The notes beneath the pieces were generated by a model. The model searched no databases. It saw nothing but the letters and a program-made list of their open reading frames with translations, and was not told where the DNA came from. A stretch of DNA of 64,000 nucleotides from assembly GCA_902779085.1 (NCBI GenBank), contig CACYZY010000002.1, positions 186,001 to 250,000 on the forward strand, given 5' to 3'. Position numbers and translations under genes: made by a program. Shown piece after piece: positions 6,865-14,930 of the stretch. The stretch's first letter is position 1. Every line of letters starts with the position of its first letter. The DNA is from an uncultured Bacteroidales bacterium. Lineage in GTDB: Bacteria > Bacteroidota > Bacteroidia > Bacteroidales > Bacteroidaceae.

Positions 6865-9723
6865 TTAGTGGGCTTCAAGCCAGTTTTTACCCCATCCACA
6901 ATCTGCTTTTAGTGGTACTTGCATTAAATATGCATGCTCCATTTCTTCTATCACAATATTCTCAACTATCTCTTTTTCAGATGTTGGTACACTGAAGTTA
7001 AGTTCATCGTGTACTTGAAGAATCATTTTTGCTTTCAAATTATTAGTTTTGAAGCGTTGATAGATGTGAGCCATAGCTATCTTAATAATATCTGCTGCAC
7101 TTCCTTGTATGGGTGCATTGATAGCATTTCGTTCTGCATAGCCCCTTACAGTAGCATTTCGTGAGTTGATATCTGGTAGGTAACGCTTGCGATGGAAGAT
7201 AGTTTCTACATAGCCGTTTTCGCGAGCTGTTTCTATGCTCTTATCCATGTAGGCTTTGATTTGAGGATAGGTTTCAAAATACCCGTCAATCAGTTGTCGT
7301 GCTTCGCTACGATCTACACCCATCCTTTCTGCTAGTCCAAATACAGAGATGCCATATATGATTCCGAAGTTGGCTGTCTTTGCTTTTCGACGCATGTCTT
7401 TGCTCACTTCGTTTATTGGTACCTTATAAATTTTAGCTGCTGTTGCAGCATGAACATCGTAGTCATGATTGAAAGCATCTATCATATTGTAATCACCACT
7501 GAGGTGAGCCATGATACGAAGCTCAATTTGTGAATAGTCAGCAGAGAAGAATTCGCAACCAGGATCTGGGATAAAGCATTTACGAATTTCCTTGCCGTCA
7601 TCATCACGAACAGGGATATTTTGTAGATTTGGGTTACTGCTACTTAACCGTCCTGTTGCTGTAACTGCTTGATTGAATGATGTATGTATTCTTCCTGTAC
7701 GTGGGTTGATCAATTCTGGCAAAGCATCTATATATGTACTTAACAGCTTTTTAAGTCCTCTGTAATCTAATATCTTCCCAATGATTGGATGTTTGTGTCG
7801 CAGACTTTCCAACACTTCTTCTGAAGTGACATATTGCCCTGTTTTTGTTTTCTTTGGTTTCTCTATCAGTTTCATGTCCTTGAAAAGAATGTCTCCCACC
7901 TGTTTGGGTGAACTGATATTGAATTTTACGCCTGCCAATTGATAGATTTCCTGTTCTATCTCTGTCATTCTTTGGTTGTATAGTACTGATGTCTGTTTTA
8001 AAGCTTCTGTGTCAAGTAATACTCCATTGGTTTCGATATTCACCAAAACTGGAACTAGGGGCATTTCAATTTCATAAAACAGTTGTTCAACTCCTTCTTT
8101 CTTTAGTTCCTGTTCCAGGATGTTTTTTAATTGAAGGGTTATGTCTGCATCCTCGCACGCATATATATAAATATCGGTAGGAGAGAGGTCCCTCATATTT
8201 TTCTGATTCTTGCCTTTCGCCCCAATCAGTTCATCGATATGAATAGTTTTATAGTGCAGATAGATTTCTGCTAAATAATCCATATTGTGTCGTAGTTCGG
8301 GTTGAAGTACATAATGAGCCAACATGGTGTCGAATAGGGGACCTTTTACTTCTACACCATAATGGTGTAATATGATCATGTCGTATTTGATGTTTTGTCC
8401 CACCTTGAGTAAAGCCTCATTTTCAAACACAGGTTTGAAGGCTTGTACTATTTTTTGAGCTTCGGAGAAATCTGGAGGTACAGGAACATAGTAAGCTTGG
8501 TTTTCCTTATCACTGAAGCTCATGCCTACCAAATCGGCCATCATTGGTTCGGTCCCAGTAGTTTCTGTATCTAACGCAAGAATTTTTGCAGACAATAATT
8601 TTTCTATAATTTCTTTTCTTTTCTCTTCTGTATCAATGAGTTGGTAATCAATTTCAGATTGATTTAACGCTCTGAGATTTGAATTTTCTGCAACAATTGG
8701 GGAGTTACCTGTAATTATTGCAAACAAATCGCCTTGAATTGGCTCTTTTTTGGTAGCTCCTTCGTTTTGTTTGGACGGAGTTGGGGAGGTAGTGGCAAAC
8801 AAGGTACCGGCAAACAAATCATTGTTTGTTTCTACTTGGGGAGAACCTAGGCGAGTCGTCACACGATCATAAAGTGAACGGAATTCCAACTCGTCAAAAA
8901 TTTGCTTTAATGTGGTTAAATTGGGTACTTCATATTTTAATGACTCCATATCCAACTCGATGGGTACATCAGTTTTAATGGTTGCCAAAAACTTGGAGAA
9001 GGTTATCTGTTCTTTGTTGGTTTCTACTTTCATCTTGAGAGCACCTTTTAGTTGGTCAGTATGCTCTAATAGGTTTTCGATGCTTCCAAACTCTTTGATG
9101 AGTTTTTGAGCTGTTTTCTCACCAACACCAGGACAACCTGGGATATTATCAGATGCATCACCCATCAAGCCGAGCAAGTCGATGACTTGTAGGGTAGAGG
9201 ATAGGTCGTATTTTGCCTTTACCTCCTCTGATCCCATAATCTCAAATCCACCAGTAAACTTTGGCCGATACATATAAATATGTTCTTTTACCAATTGACC
9301 ATAGTCTTTATCAGGTGTCAGCATATAGGTGTCAATACCCTTTTCGCCTGCTTTTGTTGCTAATGTGCCAATTACATCATCAGCTTCAAATCCCATTACT
9401 TCCAGGATAGGGATATTGTATGCTTTGATGATTTCTTTAATAATAGGTACAGATTTGCGAATATCTTCTGGTGTTTCTTCGCGTTGAGCTTTGTAAGCAG
9501 GGTAGGCTTCATGACGGAAAGTAGGTCCCGCTGGATCGAAAGCGATGCCAATGTGTGTAGGATTCTCTTTTTTAAGAACTTCTTCCAAGGTATTGACAAA
9601 CCCCATTATGGCAGAGGTGTTCTGTCCTTTTGAGTTGATGCGAGGATTCTTTATCAGCGCATAATAAGCTCTATAAATAAGGGCATAGGCATCTAATAGA
9701 AACAGTCTATCTATAGTTTTCAT
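6865..9723 (-). CDS. polA: DNA polymerase I
   Basis: Full-length 952-residue repair and Okazaki-processing polymerase with all three domains. Residues 1 to about 290 are the 5'-3' exonuclease (FLLDAYALIYRAYYA, FEADDVIGTLA, LMGDASDNIPG). The proofreading 3'-5' exonuclease keeps its acidic motif (ALDTETTG near residue 383), so it appears active. Polymerase motif A is FSADYSQIELR (about 724), motif B RRKAKTANFGIIYG (about 770-783), and motif C QVHDELNF (about 903). Start MKTIDRLFLLDAYA is typical. It is divergent from the polyprenyl synthase gene 73 bases away and appears to be monocistronic. Confidence 0.98.
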   Translation of the reverse strand: MKTIDRLFLLDAYALIYRAYYALIKNPRINSKGQNTSAIMGFVNTLEEVLKKENPTHIGIAFDPAGPTFRHEAYPAYKAQREETPEDIRKSVPIIKEIIKAYNIPILEVMGFEADDVIGTLATKAGEKGIDTYMLTPDKDYGQLVKEHIYMYRPKFTGGFEIMGSEEVKAKYDLSSTLQVIDLLGLMGDASDNIPGCPGVGEKTAQKLIKEFGSIENLLEHTDQLKGALKMKVETNKEQITFSKFLATIKTDVPIELDMESLKYEVPNLTTLKQIFDELEFRSLYDRVTTRLGSPQVETNNDLFAGTLFATTSPTPSKQNEGATKKEPIQGDLFAIITGNSPIVAENSNLRALNQSEIDYQLIDTEEKRKEIIEKLLSAKILALDTETTGTEPMMADLVGMSFSDKENQAYYVPVPPDFSEAQKIVQAFKPVFENEALLKVGQNIKYDMIILHHYGVEVKGPLFDTMLAHYVLQPELRHNMDYLAEIYLHYKTIHIDELIGAKGKNQKNMRDLSPTDIYIYACEDADITLQLKNILEQELKKEGVEQLFYEIEMPLVPVLVNIETNGVLLDTEALKQTSVLYNQRMTEIEQEIYQLAGVKFNISSPKQVGDILFKDMKLIEKPKKTKTGQYVTSEEVLESLRHKHPIIGKILDYRGLKKLLSTYIDALPELINPRTGRIHTSFNQAVTATGRLSSSNPNLQNIPVRDDDGKEIRKCFIPDPGCEFFSADYSQIELRIMAHLSGDYNMIDAFNHDYDVHAATAAKIYKVPINEVSKDMRRKAKTANFGIIYGISVFGLAERMGVDRSEARQLIDGYFETYPQIKAYMDKSIETARENGYVETIFHRKRYLPDINSRNATVRGYAERNAINAPIQGSAADIIKIAMAHIYQRFKTNNLKAKMILQVHDELNFSVPTSEKEIVENIVIEEMEHAYLMQVPLKADCGWGKNWLEAH

Positions 9724-9774
9724 TGTTTCAGCATTTTTTTATGTGTAAATGTATAAAAAAAATCAATAAATTAC

Positions 9775-9782
9775 TACTTTTG
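9775..9782 (+). promoter_or_regulatory. -7 box of the polyprenyl synthase gene
   Basis: TACTTTTG matches TAnnTTTG and ends 14 bases before the ATG at 9797, which gives a very short leader. No clear -33 box. Confidence 0.5.
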
Positions 9783-9796
9783 TATGAAAATTACGA

Positions 9797-10777
9797 ATGA
9801 TGACTCAGGATTTGTCAAAATTGTCCAAGCCTGTTGAAGCGGAAATGAATCAATTCATTAAGCTTTACAAGGAATCATTGTCTTCTTCTAATGTGCTTTT
9901 GAATCAAGTAATTGAGCATGTTACTCAAAAGCCTGGTAAGATGATGAGGCCTCTATTGTTGTTTTTGATAACAAAGTATTTTGGCAAAGTAACTCCTGTT
10001 GCATATCATGCAGCTGTTTCATTAGAGCTCTTACATACTGCTACCTTAATTCATGATGATGTAGTTGATGAAAGTAACCAACGTAGGGGACAAAAATCTG
10101 TCAATGCTGCATTTAATAATAAGGTAGCAGTATTATCAGGTGATTTTTTCCTTGCAACTGCTTTGCAGCAGGTTTCCTTGACTCGTAATTTTCAGATTGT
10201 TGATATTGTTGCTAAACTAGGTCAGGTTTTAGCTGACGGTGAACTTTTGCAATTGTACAACATCGCTAATAATACACTGTCTTTTGATGTGTACTTTGAC
10301 ATCATAAGAAATAAAACAGCTATTCTTTTTTCTTCTTGTGCTCGTGCAGGGGCTATTGCAGGAGGGGCTGATTTTCAAATGATTGAAGATGCAACTTCTT
10401 TTGGTGAGTATATAGGTCTATGTTTTCAGATTAAGGATGATATACTAGATTATTTTGAAAACAAAGAACTTGGTAAGCCAACAGGGAATGATATGAAAGA
10501 AGGCAAACTTACACTTCCTGTTCTTTATGCTTTGAATTCAACTCAAGATGCCACATATCTTAATATAGCAGAAAAAGTGAGGTTTTTTACTGCCACTGAT
10601 GATGAGATACTGCATTTGATTGAGTTTGCAAAATCAAAAGGTGGCATTGAATATGCCTATAAAATCATCGATGAAATCAAAGAAAAAGCATCTGCTTTCT
10701 TAGCAGATGCTCCTGAATCAGACATTATCTTGTCACTTCGCTCTTATCTAGATTACGTTGTGAAAAGAAATCGCTAA
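9797..10777 (+). CDS. Polyprenyl diphosphate synthase
   Basis: A trans-type isoprenyl chain-elongating enzyme of 326 residues that condenses isopentenyl diphosphate onto an allylic diphosphate. In Bacteroidales such enzymes make the long side chain of menaquinone. The first Asp-rich motif is LIHDDVVDES (near 90), the second IKDDILDYF (near 215), with GKMMRPLLLF upstream for diphosphate binding. Chain length cannot be read from sequence by eye. Two adjacent ATG codons (9797 and 9800) are possible starts. Its stop overlaps that of deoC on the other strand: the bases CTAA at 10774-10777 serve both. Confidence 0.93.
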   Translation: MMTQDLSKLSKPVEAEMNQFIKLYKESLSSSNVLLNQVIEHVTQKPGKMMRPLLLFLITKYFGKVTPVAYHAAVSLELLHTATLIHDDVVDESNQRRGQKSVNAAFNNKVAVLSGDFFLATALQQVSLTRNFQIVDIVAKLGQVLADGELLQLYNIANNTLSFDVYFDIIRNKTAILFSSCARAGAIAGGADFQMIEDATSFGEYIGLCFQIKDDILDYFENKELGKPTGNDMKEGKLTLPVLYALNSTQDATYLNIAEKVRFFTATDDEILHLIEFAKSKGGIEYAYKIIDEIKEKASAFLADAPESDIILSLRSYLDYVVKRNR

Positions 10778-11718
10778 AAGAATTTCACTTCTTCTCCTAC
10801 TATCTCCGATAATAATAGATTTGCCAATCTACTAGTGCCTAATCGGAAGTATTTATTGTCAAGCCATTCATCTCCTAATACTTCTTTCACGATAGTATAG
10901 TAGCAAATAGCGTCTTGTACTGTATTTATACCTCCTGCAGCCTTGAATCCTTTTTTGATACCTGTTTGTTCGTAGTATTCCTTGATTGCTTTGCACATCA
11001 CGTATGCAGCTTCTGGAGTAGCTGATATAGCAATTTTTCCTGTAGAGGTCTTGATAAAATCTCCTCCAGCATACATAGAGAGTAGTGCAGCTTTCTTGAT
11101 GTCTGCAGCATTTCTTAAAGCGCCTGTTTCAAGGATTACCTTGAGGGTATGATCTCTACAGGTTTCTTTTATTTCATCGATTTCATCGCATAAATTCTCA
11201 TAATCACCTGCGAGATATTTACCTACTGATAAGACGATGTCTATTTCGTCAGCTCCATCTTTGATAGCCAATGCTGTTTCTACAATCTTTACTTCAGTAT
11301 AAGTTTGAGAGGATGGGAAACCACCTGATACACATGCAACTTTTACATCTTCAACTTCCAATGTATCTTTCACGATTTCTGCAAAACATGGGTATACGCA
11401 AATCGCTGCAACGTTCTTCAGTTCAGGGTATTCTTCCTCAAACTGATTGACCTTTTGCGTGAATCTCATTACGTATTCATCGTTATCAGTTTCTTTTAAA
11501 GTGGTCAAATCTATGCAGTTGAAAAGAAACTTCTTTACCTCTAAAGATTTATTTTCTTCTAAATGTTCATTTAATAGTTTCTCTACTTCAGCTTTTACTT
11601 TATCATCATCAAGTGATGTATCGTATTTTTTCAGAGTTGATATATACTTGCTTTCTTTCATTTGAGGATTTACTCTTTCCTGTTCATGTTCGATGTGAAA
11701 ATTATGCTCCATGTTCAT
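10774..11718 (-). CDS. deoC: Deoxyribose-phosphate aldolase
   Basis: Cleaves 2-deoxyribose 5-phosphate to acetaldehyde and glyceraldehyde 3-phosphate in deoxynucleoside breakdown. The Schiff-base lysine lies in DFIKTSTGK, and other landmarks are CVYPCF, VSGGFPSS, EIDIVLSVG and KVILETG. The 314 residues include an N-terminal extension; possible starts are ATG 11718, ATG 11712 or the Met at 11661 (MKESKYISTLKKYD). The first two overlap the end of the MazG-like gene. I keep the longest but the 11661 start is equally plausible. Last gene of the mnmG-apt-uvrC-dtd-mazG-deoC series. Confidence 0.94.
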   Translation of the reverse strand: MNMEHNFHIEHEQERVNPQMKESKYISTLKKYDTSLDDDKVKAEVEKLLNEHLEENKSLEVKKFLFNCIDLTTLKETDNDEYVMRFTQKVNQFEEEYPELKNVAAICVYPCFAEIVKDTLEVEDVKVACVSGGFPSSQTYTEVKIVETALAIKDGADEIDIVLSVGKYLAGDYENLCDEIDEIKETCRDHTLKVILETGALRNAADIKKAALLSMYAGGDFIKTSTGKIAISATPEAAYVMCKAIKEYYEQTGIKKGFKAAGGINTVQDAICYYTIVKEVLGDEWLDNKYFRLGTSRLANLLLSEIVGEEVKFF

Positions 11719-12037
11719 TCAGTTTTGGATTATTAATATGTCTCGTATTATCTCTCATAGTTTTTTTGGTAATGCTTTGCTTAAATGCTTCTGTAAGGTC
11801 AACTCCTGTTTGGTTGGCAATACATAACAATACCCAGAAAATATCAGCTATCTCTTCACTTATATTATCCTTTTCACCGGATTTGAATGATTGGTCTCCA
11901 TATTTACGTGCCATTACTTTAGCTAATTCGCCTACTTCTTCAGTTAGGACGGCCATATTGGTCAATTCGCTAAAATAACGTACGCCGTATGTTTTAATCC
12001 AGTAATCAACTTCTTTCTGTGCTTCTACTATCGTCAT
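11702..12037 (-). CDS. MazG-like nucleotide pyrophosphohydrolase
   Basis: A 111-residue all-alpha NTP pyrophosphatase of the MazG superfamily. The metal-binding pattern is complete: EEVGELAKVMARKYG, then ISEEIADIFWVLLCIANQTG (EExxE plus ExxD). Such small proteins hydrolyse non-canonical or excess (d)NTPs to the monophosphate, so a house-cleaning role fits the neighbours dtd and deoC; the exact substrate is unknown. Its ATG overlaps the dtd stop (TAATG), implying coupled translation. Confidence 0.88.
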   Translation of the reverse strand: MTIVEAQKEVDYWIKTYGVRYFSELTNMAVLTEEVGELAKVMARKYGDQSFKSGEKDNISEEIADIFWVLLCIANQTGVDLTEAFKQSITKKTMRDNTRHINNPKLNEHGA

Positions 12038-12489
12038 TATTCTTTGTTTTTTGTATCAATACATATAGTAACAGGGCCATCGTTTAACAATTCTACTTTC
12101 ATATATGTTCCAAATTCTCCTGTACCTACTTCTTTGCCCAGCATTTCACTTAATTTCTTGCAGAACTGATCATAAAGAGGAATGGATATTTCATGCCTTG
12201 CTGCTTTGATATAAGATGGTCTGTTCCCTTTCTTAGTAGAAGCCATCAGTGTAAATTGGCTTATTACAAGTATTTCTCCTTTTTCTTCCAAGATAGATTT
12301 GTTCATGATACCAGCCTCGTCGTCAAACACCCGAAGATTCACTATCTTTTTACAGAGCCAATCAATATCTTCTTGTCCGTCAGCTTCTTCTATGCCTAAT
12401 AGCACTAAAAATCCTTTACCTATTTTTGCTTTGCATTTGTCATTGATAGTAACAGATGCATAAGCTACTTTTTGAATTACAGTTCTCAT
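12037..12489 (-). CDS. dtd: D-aminoacyl-tRNA deacylase
   Basis: Removes D-amino acids (and mischarged Gly) from tRNA in the cytoplasm. The 150-residue protein has the family pattern: MRTVIQKVAYASVTI start, the SQFTLMAST segment carrying the cross-subunit SQxT motif, KKGNRPSY, and a C-terminal NDGPVTICIDT with the GP motif. Normal length. It sits 15 bases after uvrC and overlaps the MazG-like gene by one base. Confidence 0.96.
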   Translation of the reverse strand: MRTVIQKVAYASVTINDKCKAKIGKGFLVLLGIEEADGQEDIDWLCKKIVNLRVFDDEAGIMNKSILEEKGEILVISQFTLMASTKKGNRPSYIKAARHEISIPLYDQFCKKLSEMLGKEVGTGEFGTYMKVELLNDGPVTICIDTKNKE

Positions 12490-12504
12490 ATATCGATGTC
12501 AAAA

Positions 12505-14340
12505 TTAGTCATTTTTTCTTGAATAGTCGTATATTATTCTTGCTTTTGATTTTCCTATTGTAGCCTCTAACTGCTCTAAAGTTGCTTCTTTGATTCTTTT
12601 TATGCTCTTGAATTCTTTCATAAGAGCAAGCTTTGTTTTTTCTCCTATGCCGGTAATATTATCTAATTCGCTGGATGTCTGTCGTTTACTTCTTTTGTCC
12701 CGGTGGAAACTAATGGCGAATCTATGTACTTCATCTTGGATATTTGTAAGTAGTTTGAATAATGGTGTAGTTTGCTTGATACCTATCGTTTGTGATGGGA
12801 ATCCATATAATAATTCGTTAGTATGGTGTTTGTCGTTTTTCGCAAGTCCAGCAATCGGAATACTTATTCCTAATGCGTTTGTTGCTTCTTTAATTGCATT
12901 CATTTGTCCTATTCCACCATCTGCAATTATCAAGTCGGGTAGGGGTGTCTCTTCTTCTATTGCTCTTTTATATTTGCGCCAAACCACTTCTCTCATTGAA
13001 GCAAAGTCATCGGGTCCTATTACGCTCTTGATAATGTATTTTCGGTAGTCCTTTTTTGAAGGTTTGCCTTTAATGAATACAACGCATCCAGCAACCGGAT
13101 CCGATCCTTGTATATTTGAATTGTCAAAACATTCAATTCTAATCGGAAGTTTCTCTAAATTAAGCAGTTGTTGTAGTTCAGTTAGTAGTCTTGTCACTCT
13201 TTGTTCTGGGTTTAATTTTTCTTCTTGTTTGATGCGATCTACTTTATATTCCTTTACATTCATTGTTGAAAGGTCTAACAATTTCTTTTTGTCTCCTTTC
13301 TGGGGAATAGTAAAGATGGCCTCATTCATCTTAATATCCATTTCGAATGGGATGATTATCTCCTTAGCCTTACTTCCAAATCTTTCTCTCATCTCGCTAA
13401 TACCCAAAGACAAAAGCTCTTCCTTACTTTCTTCTAACCTCTTTTTATATTCAAAAGTAAAGCTTTGGTTGATGGCACCATTTTTGACATGCATGTAGTT
13501 GATATAAGCAGATTTACCATCTTCGTTTTCTTCTAATGAAAAAACGTCGATGTTATCAAGTTTGTAATTCACTACTTCTGATTTAGCATTGTAGTTCTTT
13601 AATAACAGGTATCTTTTTTTTGTTAGTTCTGCTTCCTCGAATTCAAGATTATCAGCTAATCTGTTCATCTCAGTCATTAGCTGTTGCTCTAATTTTCTAG
13701 TATTACCTTTTAATATTTCACGAATTTGACTGATGTTATTGTTGTATTCTTCTTTGCTTTGTTTCCCTATACATGGTCCTTCACAGTTACCTATATGATA
13801 TTCTAGGCAAACCTTGAATTTTCCCGCTTTGATACTTTCTTCTGTCAGATGATGATGACAATTTCTGATAGGGTAAAGTTGTTTGATTAGGTCTAACAAT
13901 GCGTACATTGTAGATACATGAGTGTATGGTCCATAATAATTGGCCCCTTTGTCTGTTAGATTTCTTGTTTTAAAAACTCTTGGATATTCGCTTTTCTGAA
14001 TGGCAATAGATGGGTAGGTTTTGTCGTCTTTTAAGAGAACATTATAGCGTGGTTTGTATTTTTTTATGAGTTTGTTTTCTAGGTTCAGAGCATCTTCTTC
14101 TGTGTTTACTGTAGTATAGCTTATGTCTGCTATCTTACTTACCAGCATTCTGGTCTTAATCGAATCATGGTTCTTGGTAAAGTAAGATGATACTCTTTTC
14201 TTTAAATTCTTAGCTTTACCTACATAGATAATTACCCCTTCTGCATTCCAATATTGGTAACTGCCAGGTTTTTCAGGAAGAGAAGCAATGATAGCCTTCA
14301 GCTTCTCTTCCAAACTAATAATAGGGGTTTTATCAGTCAT
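12505..14340 (-). CDS. uvrC: Excinuclease ABC subunit C
   Basis: Makes both incisions in nucleotide excision repair. The 611 residues include the GIY-YIG nuclease near the N-terminus (PGSYQYWNAEGVIIYVGKAKNLKKRV, about 20-48), a Cys-containing stretch (CHHHL, CLEYHIGNCEGPC), a UVR region near 220-235, the RNase H-like nuclease (IECFDNSNIQGSDPVA, LIIADGGIGQ) and a terminal helix-hairpin-helix (ITGIGEKTKLALMKEF). The start codon directly follows the apt stop (TAA ATG), so the two are co-transcribed. Confidence 0.97.
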   Translation of the reverse strand: MTDKTPIISLEEKLKAIIASLPEKPGSYQYWNAEGVIIYVGKAKNLKKRVSSYFTKNHDSIKTRMLVSKIADISYTTVNTEEDALNLENKLIKKYKPRYNVLLKDDKTYPSIAIQKSEYPRVFKTRNLTDKGANYYGPYTHVSTMYALLDLIKQLYPIRNCHHHLTEESIKAGKFKVCLEYHIGNCEGPCIGKQSKEEYNNNISQIREILKGNTRKLEQQLMTEMNRLADNLEFEEAELTKKRYLLLKNYNAKSEVVNYKLDNIDVFSLEENEDGKSAYINYMHVKNGAINQSFTFEYKKRLEESKEELLSLGISEMRERFGSKAKEIIIPFEMDIKMNEAIFTIPQKGDKKKLLDLSTMNVKEYKVDRIKQEEKLNPEQRVTRLLTELQQLLNLEKLPIRIECFDNSNIQGSDPVAGCVVFIKGKPSKKDYRKYIIKSVIGPDDFASMREVVWRKYKRAIEEETPLPDLIIADGGIGQMNAIKEATNALGISIPIAGLAKNDKHHTNELLYGFPSQTIGIKQTTPLFKLLTNIQDEVHRFAISFHRDKRSKRQTSSELDNITGIGEKTKLALMKEFKSIKRIKEATLEQLEATIGKSKARIIYDYSRKND

Positions 14341-14880
14341 TTATACTTCTTCTTCTGAGCAATAAAGTAATGAATCCACTTCAATGTTATCATCGAAGAC
14401 TTTACGTCCGTTTAAGTTTGTCAGTTCTATTACGAAATTGATGAGTATTTTTTGGGGATTCATTTGTTTTACTAAATCGCATGCAGCTTTCATAGAACCG
14501 CCTGTTGCCAAAAGATCATCGTGAATAAGTACTACATCGTTTTCGTTGATAGCATCTTTATGCATTTGTAATGTGTCTGTGCCGTATTCTTTGGTGTAAC
14601 TTTGTTCAATGGTATCAGCCGGTAATTTGCCTGGTTTACGGATTGGTACAAATCCAACGTGTAATTTGTTTGCTAAGATAGGGGCAAAAATGAATCCTCT
14701 AGATTCCAAACCTACCACTTTTGTCACACCTTTGTCTTTATACATGTCATATAAACAGTTTGCTACTTCTTCCACTGCATCGGGATTTTTAAGCATAGTT
14801 GTTATGTCAAAGAACATAATGCCTTTTTTCGGGAAATCAGGTACTACTCTTAATGTCTTTATTAATTCTTCTTTGTTCAT
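14341..14880 (-). CDS. apt: Adenine phosphoribosyltransferase
   Basis: Salvages adenine with PRPP to make AMP in the cytoplasm. The 179 residues carry the PRPP-binding loop VVLIHDDLLATGGSMKAA near 125-140 and the FPKKGIMFFDITTML, GLESRGFIFAP and IRKPGKLP segments typical of Apt. It lies between mnmG (50 bases upstream) and uvrC (adjacent). A parS-like 16-mer occupies the upstream gap at 14914-14929. Confidence 0.96.
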   Translation of the reverse strand: MNKEELIKTLRVVPDFPKKGIMFFDITTMLKNPDAVEEVANCLYDMYKDKGVTKVVGLESRGFIFAPILANKLHVGFVPIRKPGKLPADTIEQSYTKEYGTDTLQMHKDAINENDVVLIHDDLLATGGSMKAACDLVKQMNPQKILINFVIELTNLNGRKVFDDNIEVDSLLYCSEEEV

Positions 14881-14913
14881 TATTAATAGTTTTAGATGAT
14901 TATTCTTTTAAAA

Positions 14914-14929
14914 TGTTTCACGAGGAACA
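14914..14929. promoter_or_regulatory. parS-like ParB-binding site candidate
   Basis: TGTTTCACGAGGAACA matches the broadly conserved parS 16-mer TGTTTCACGTGAAACA at 14 of 16 positions, and the variant TGTTTCACGTGGAACA at 15 of 16. It lies in the short gap just downstream of mnmG; in many bacteria parS sites cluster near mnmG/parAB and the origin. The central CG-TG is altered to CG-AG, so binding is uncertain. Confidence 0.4.
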
Positions 14930-14930
14930 T

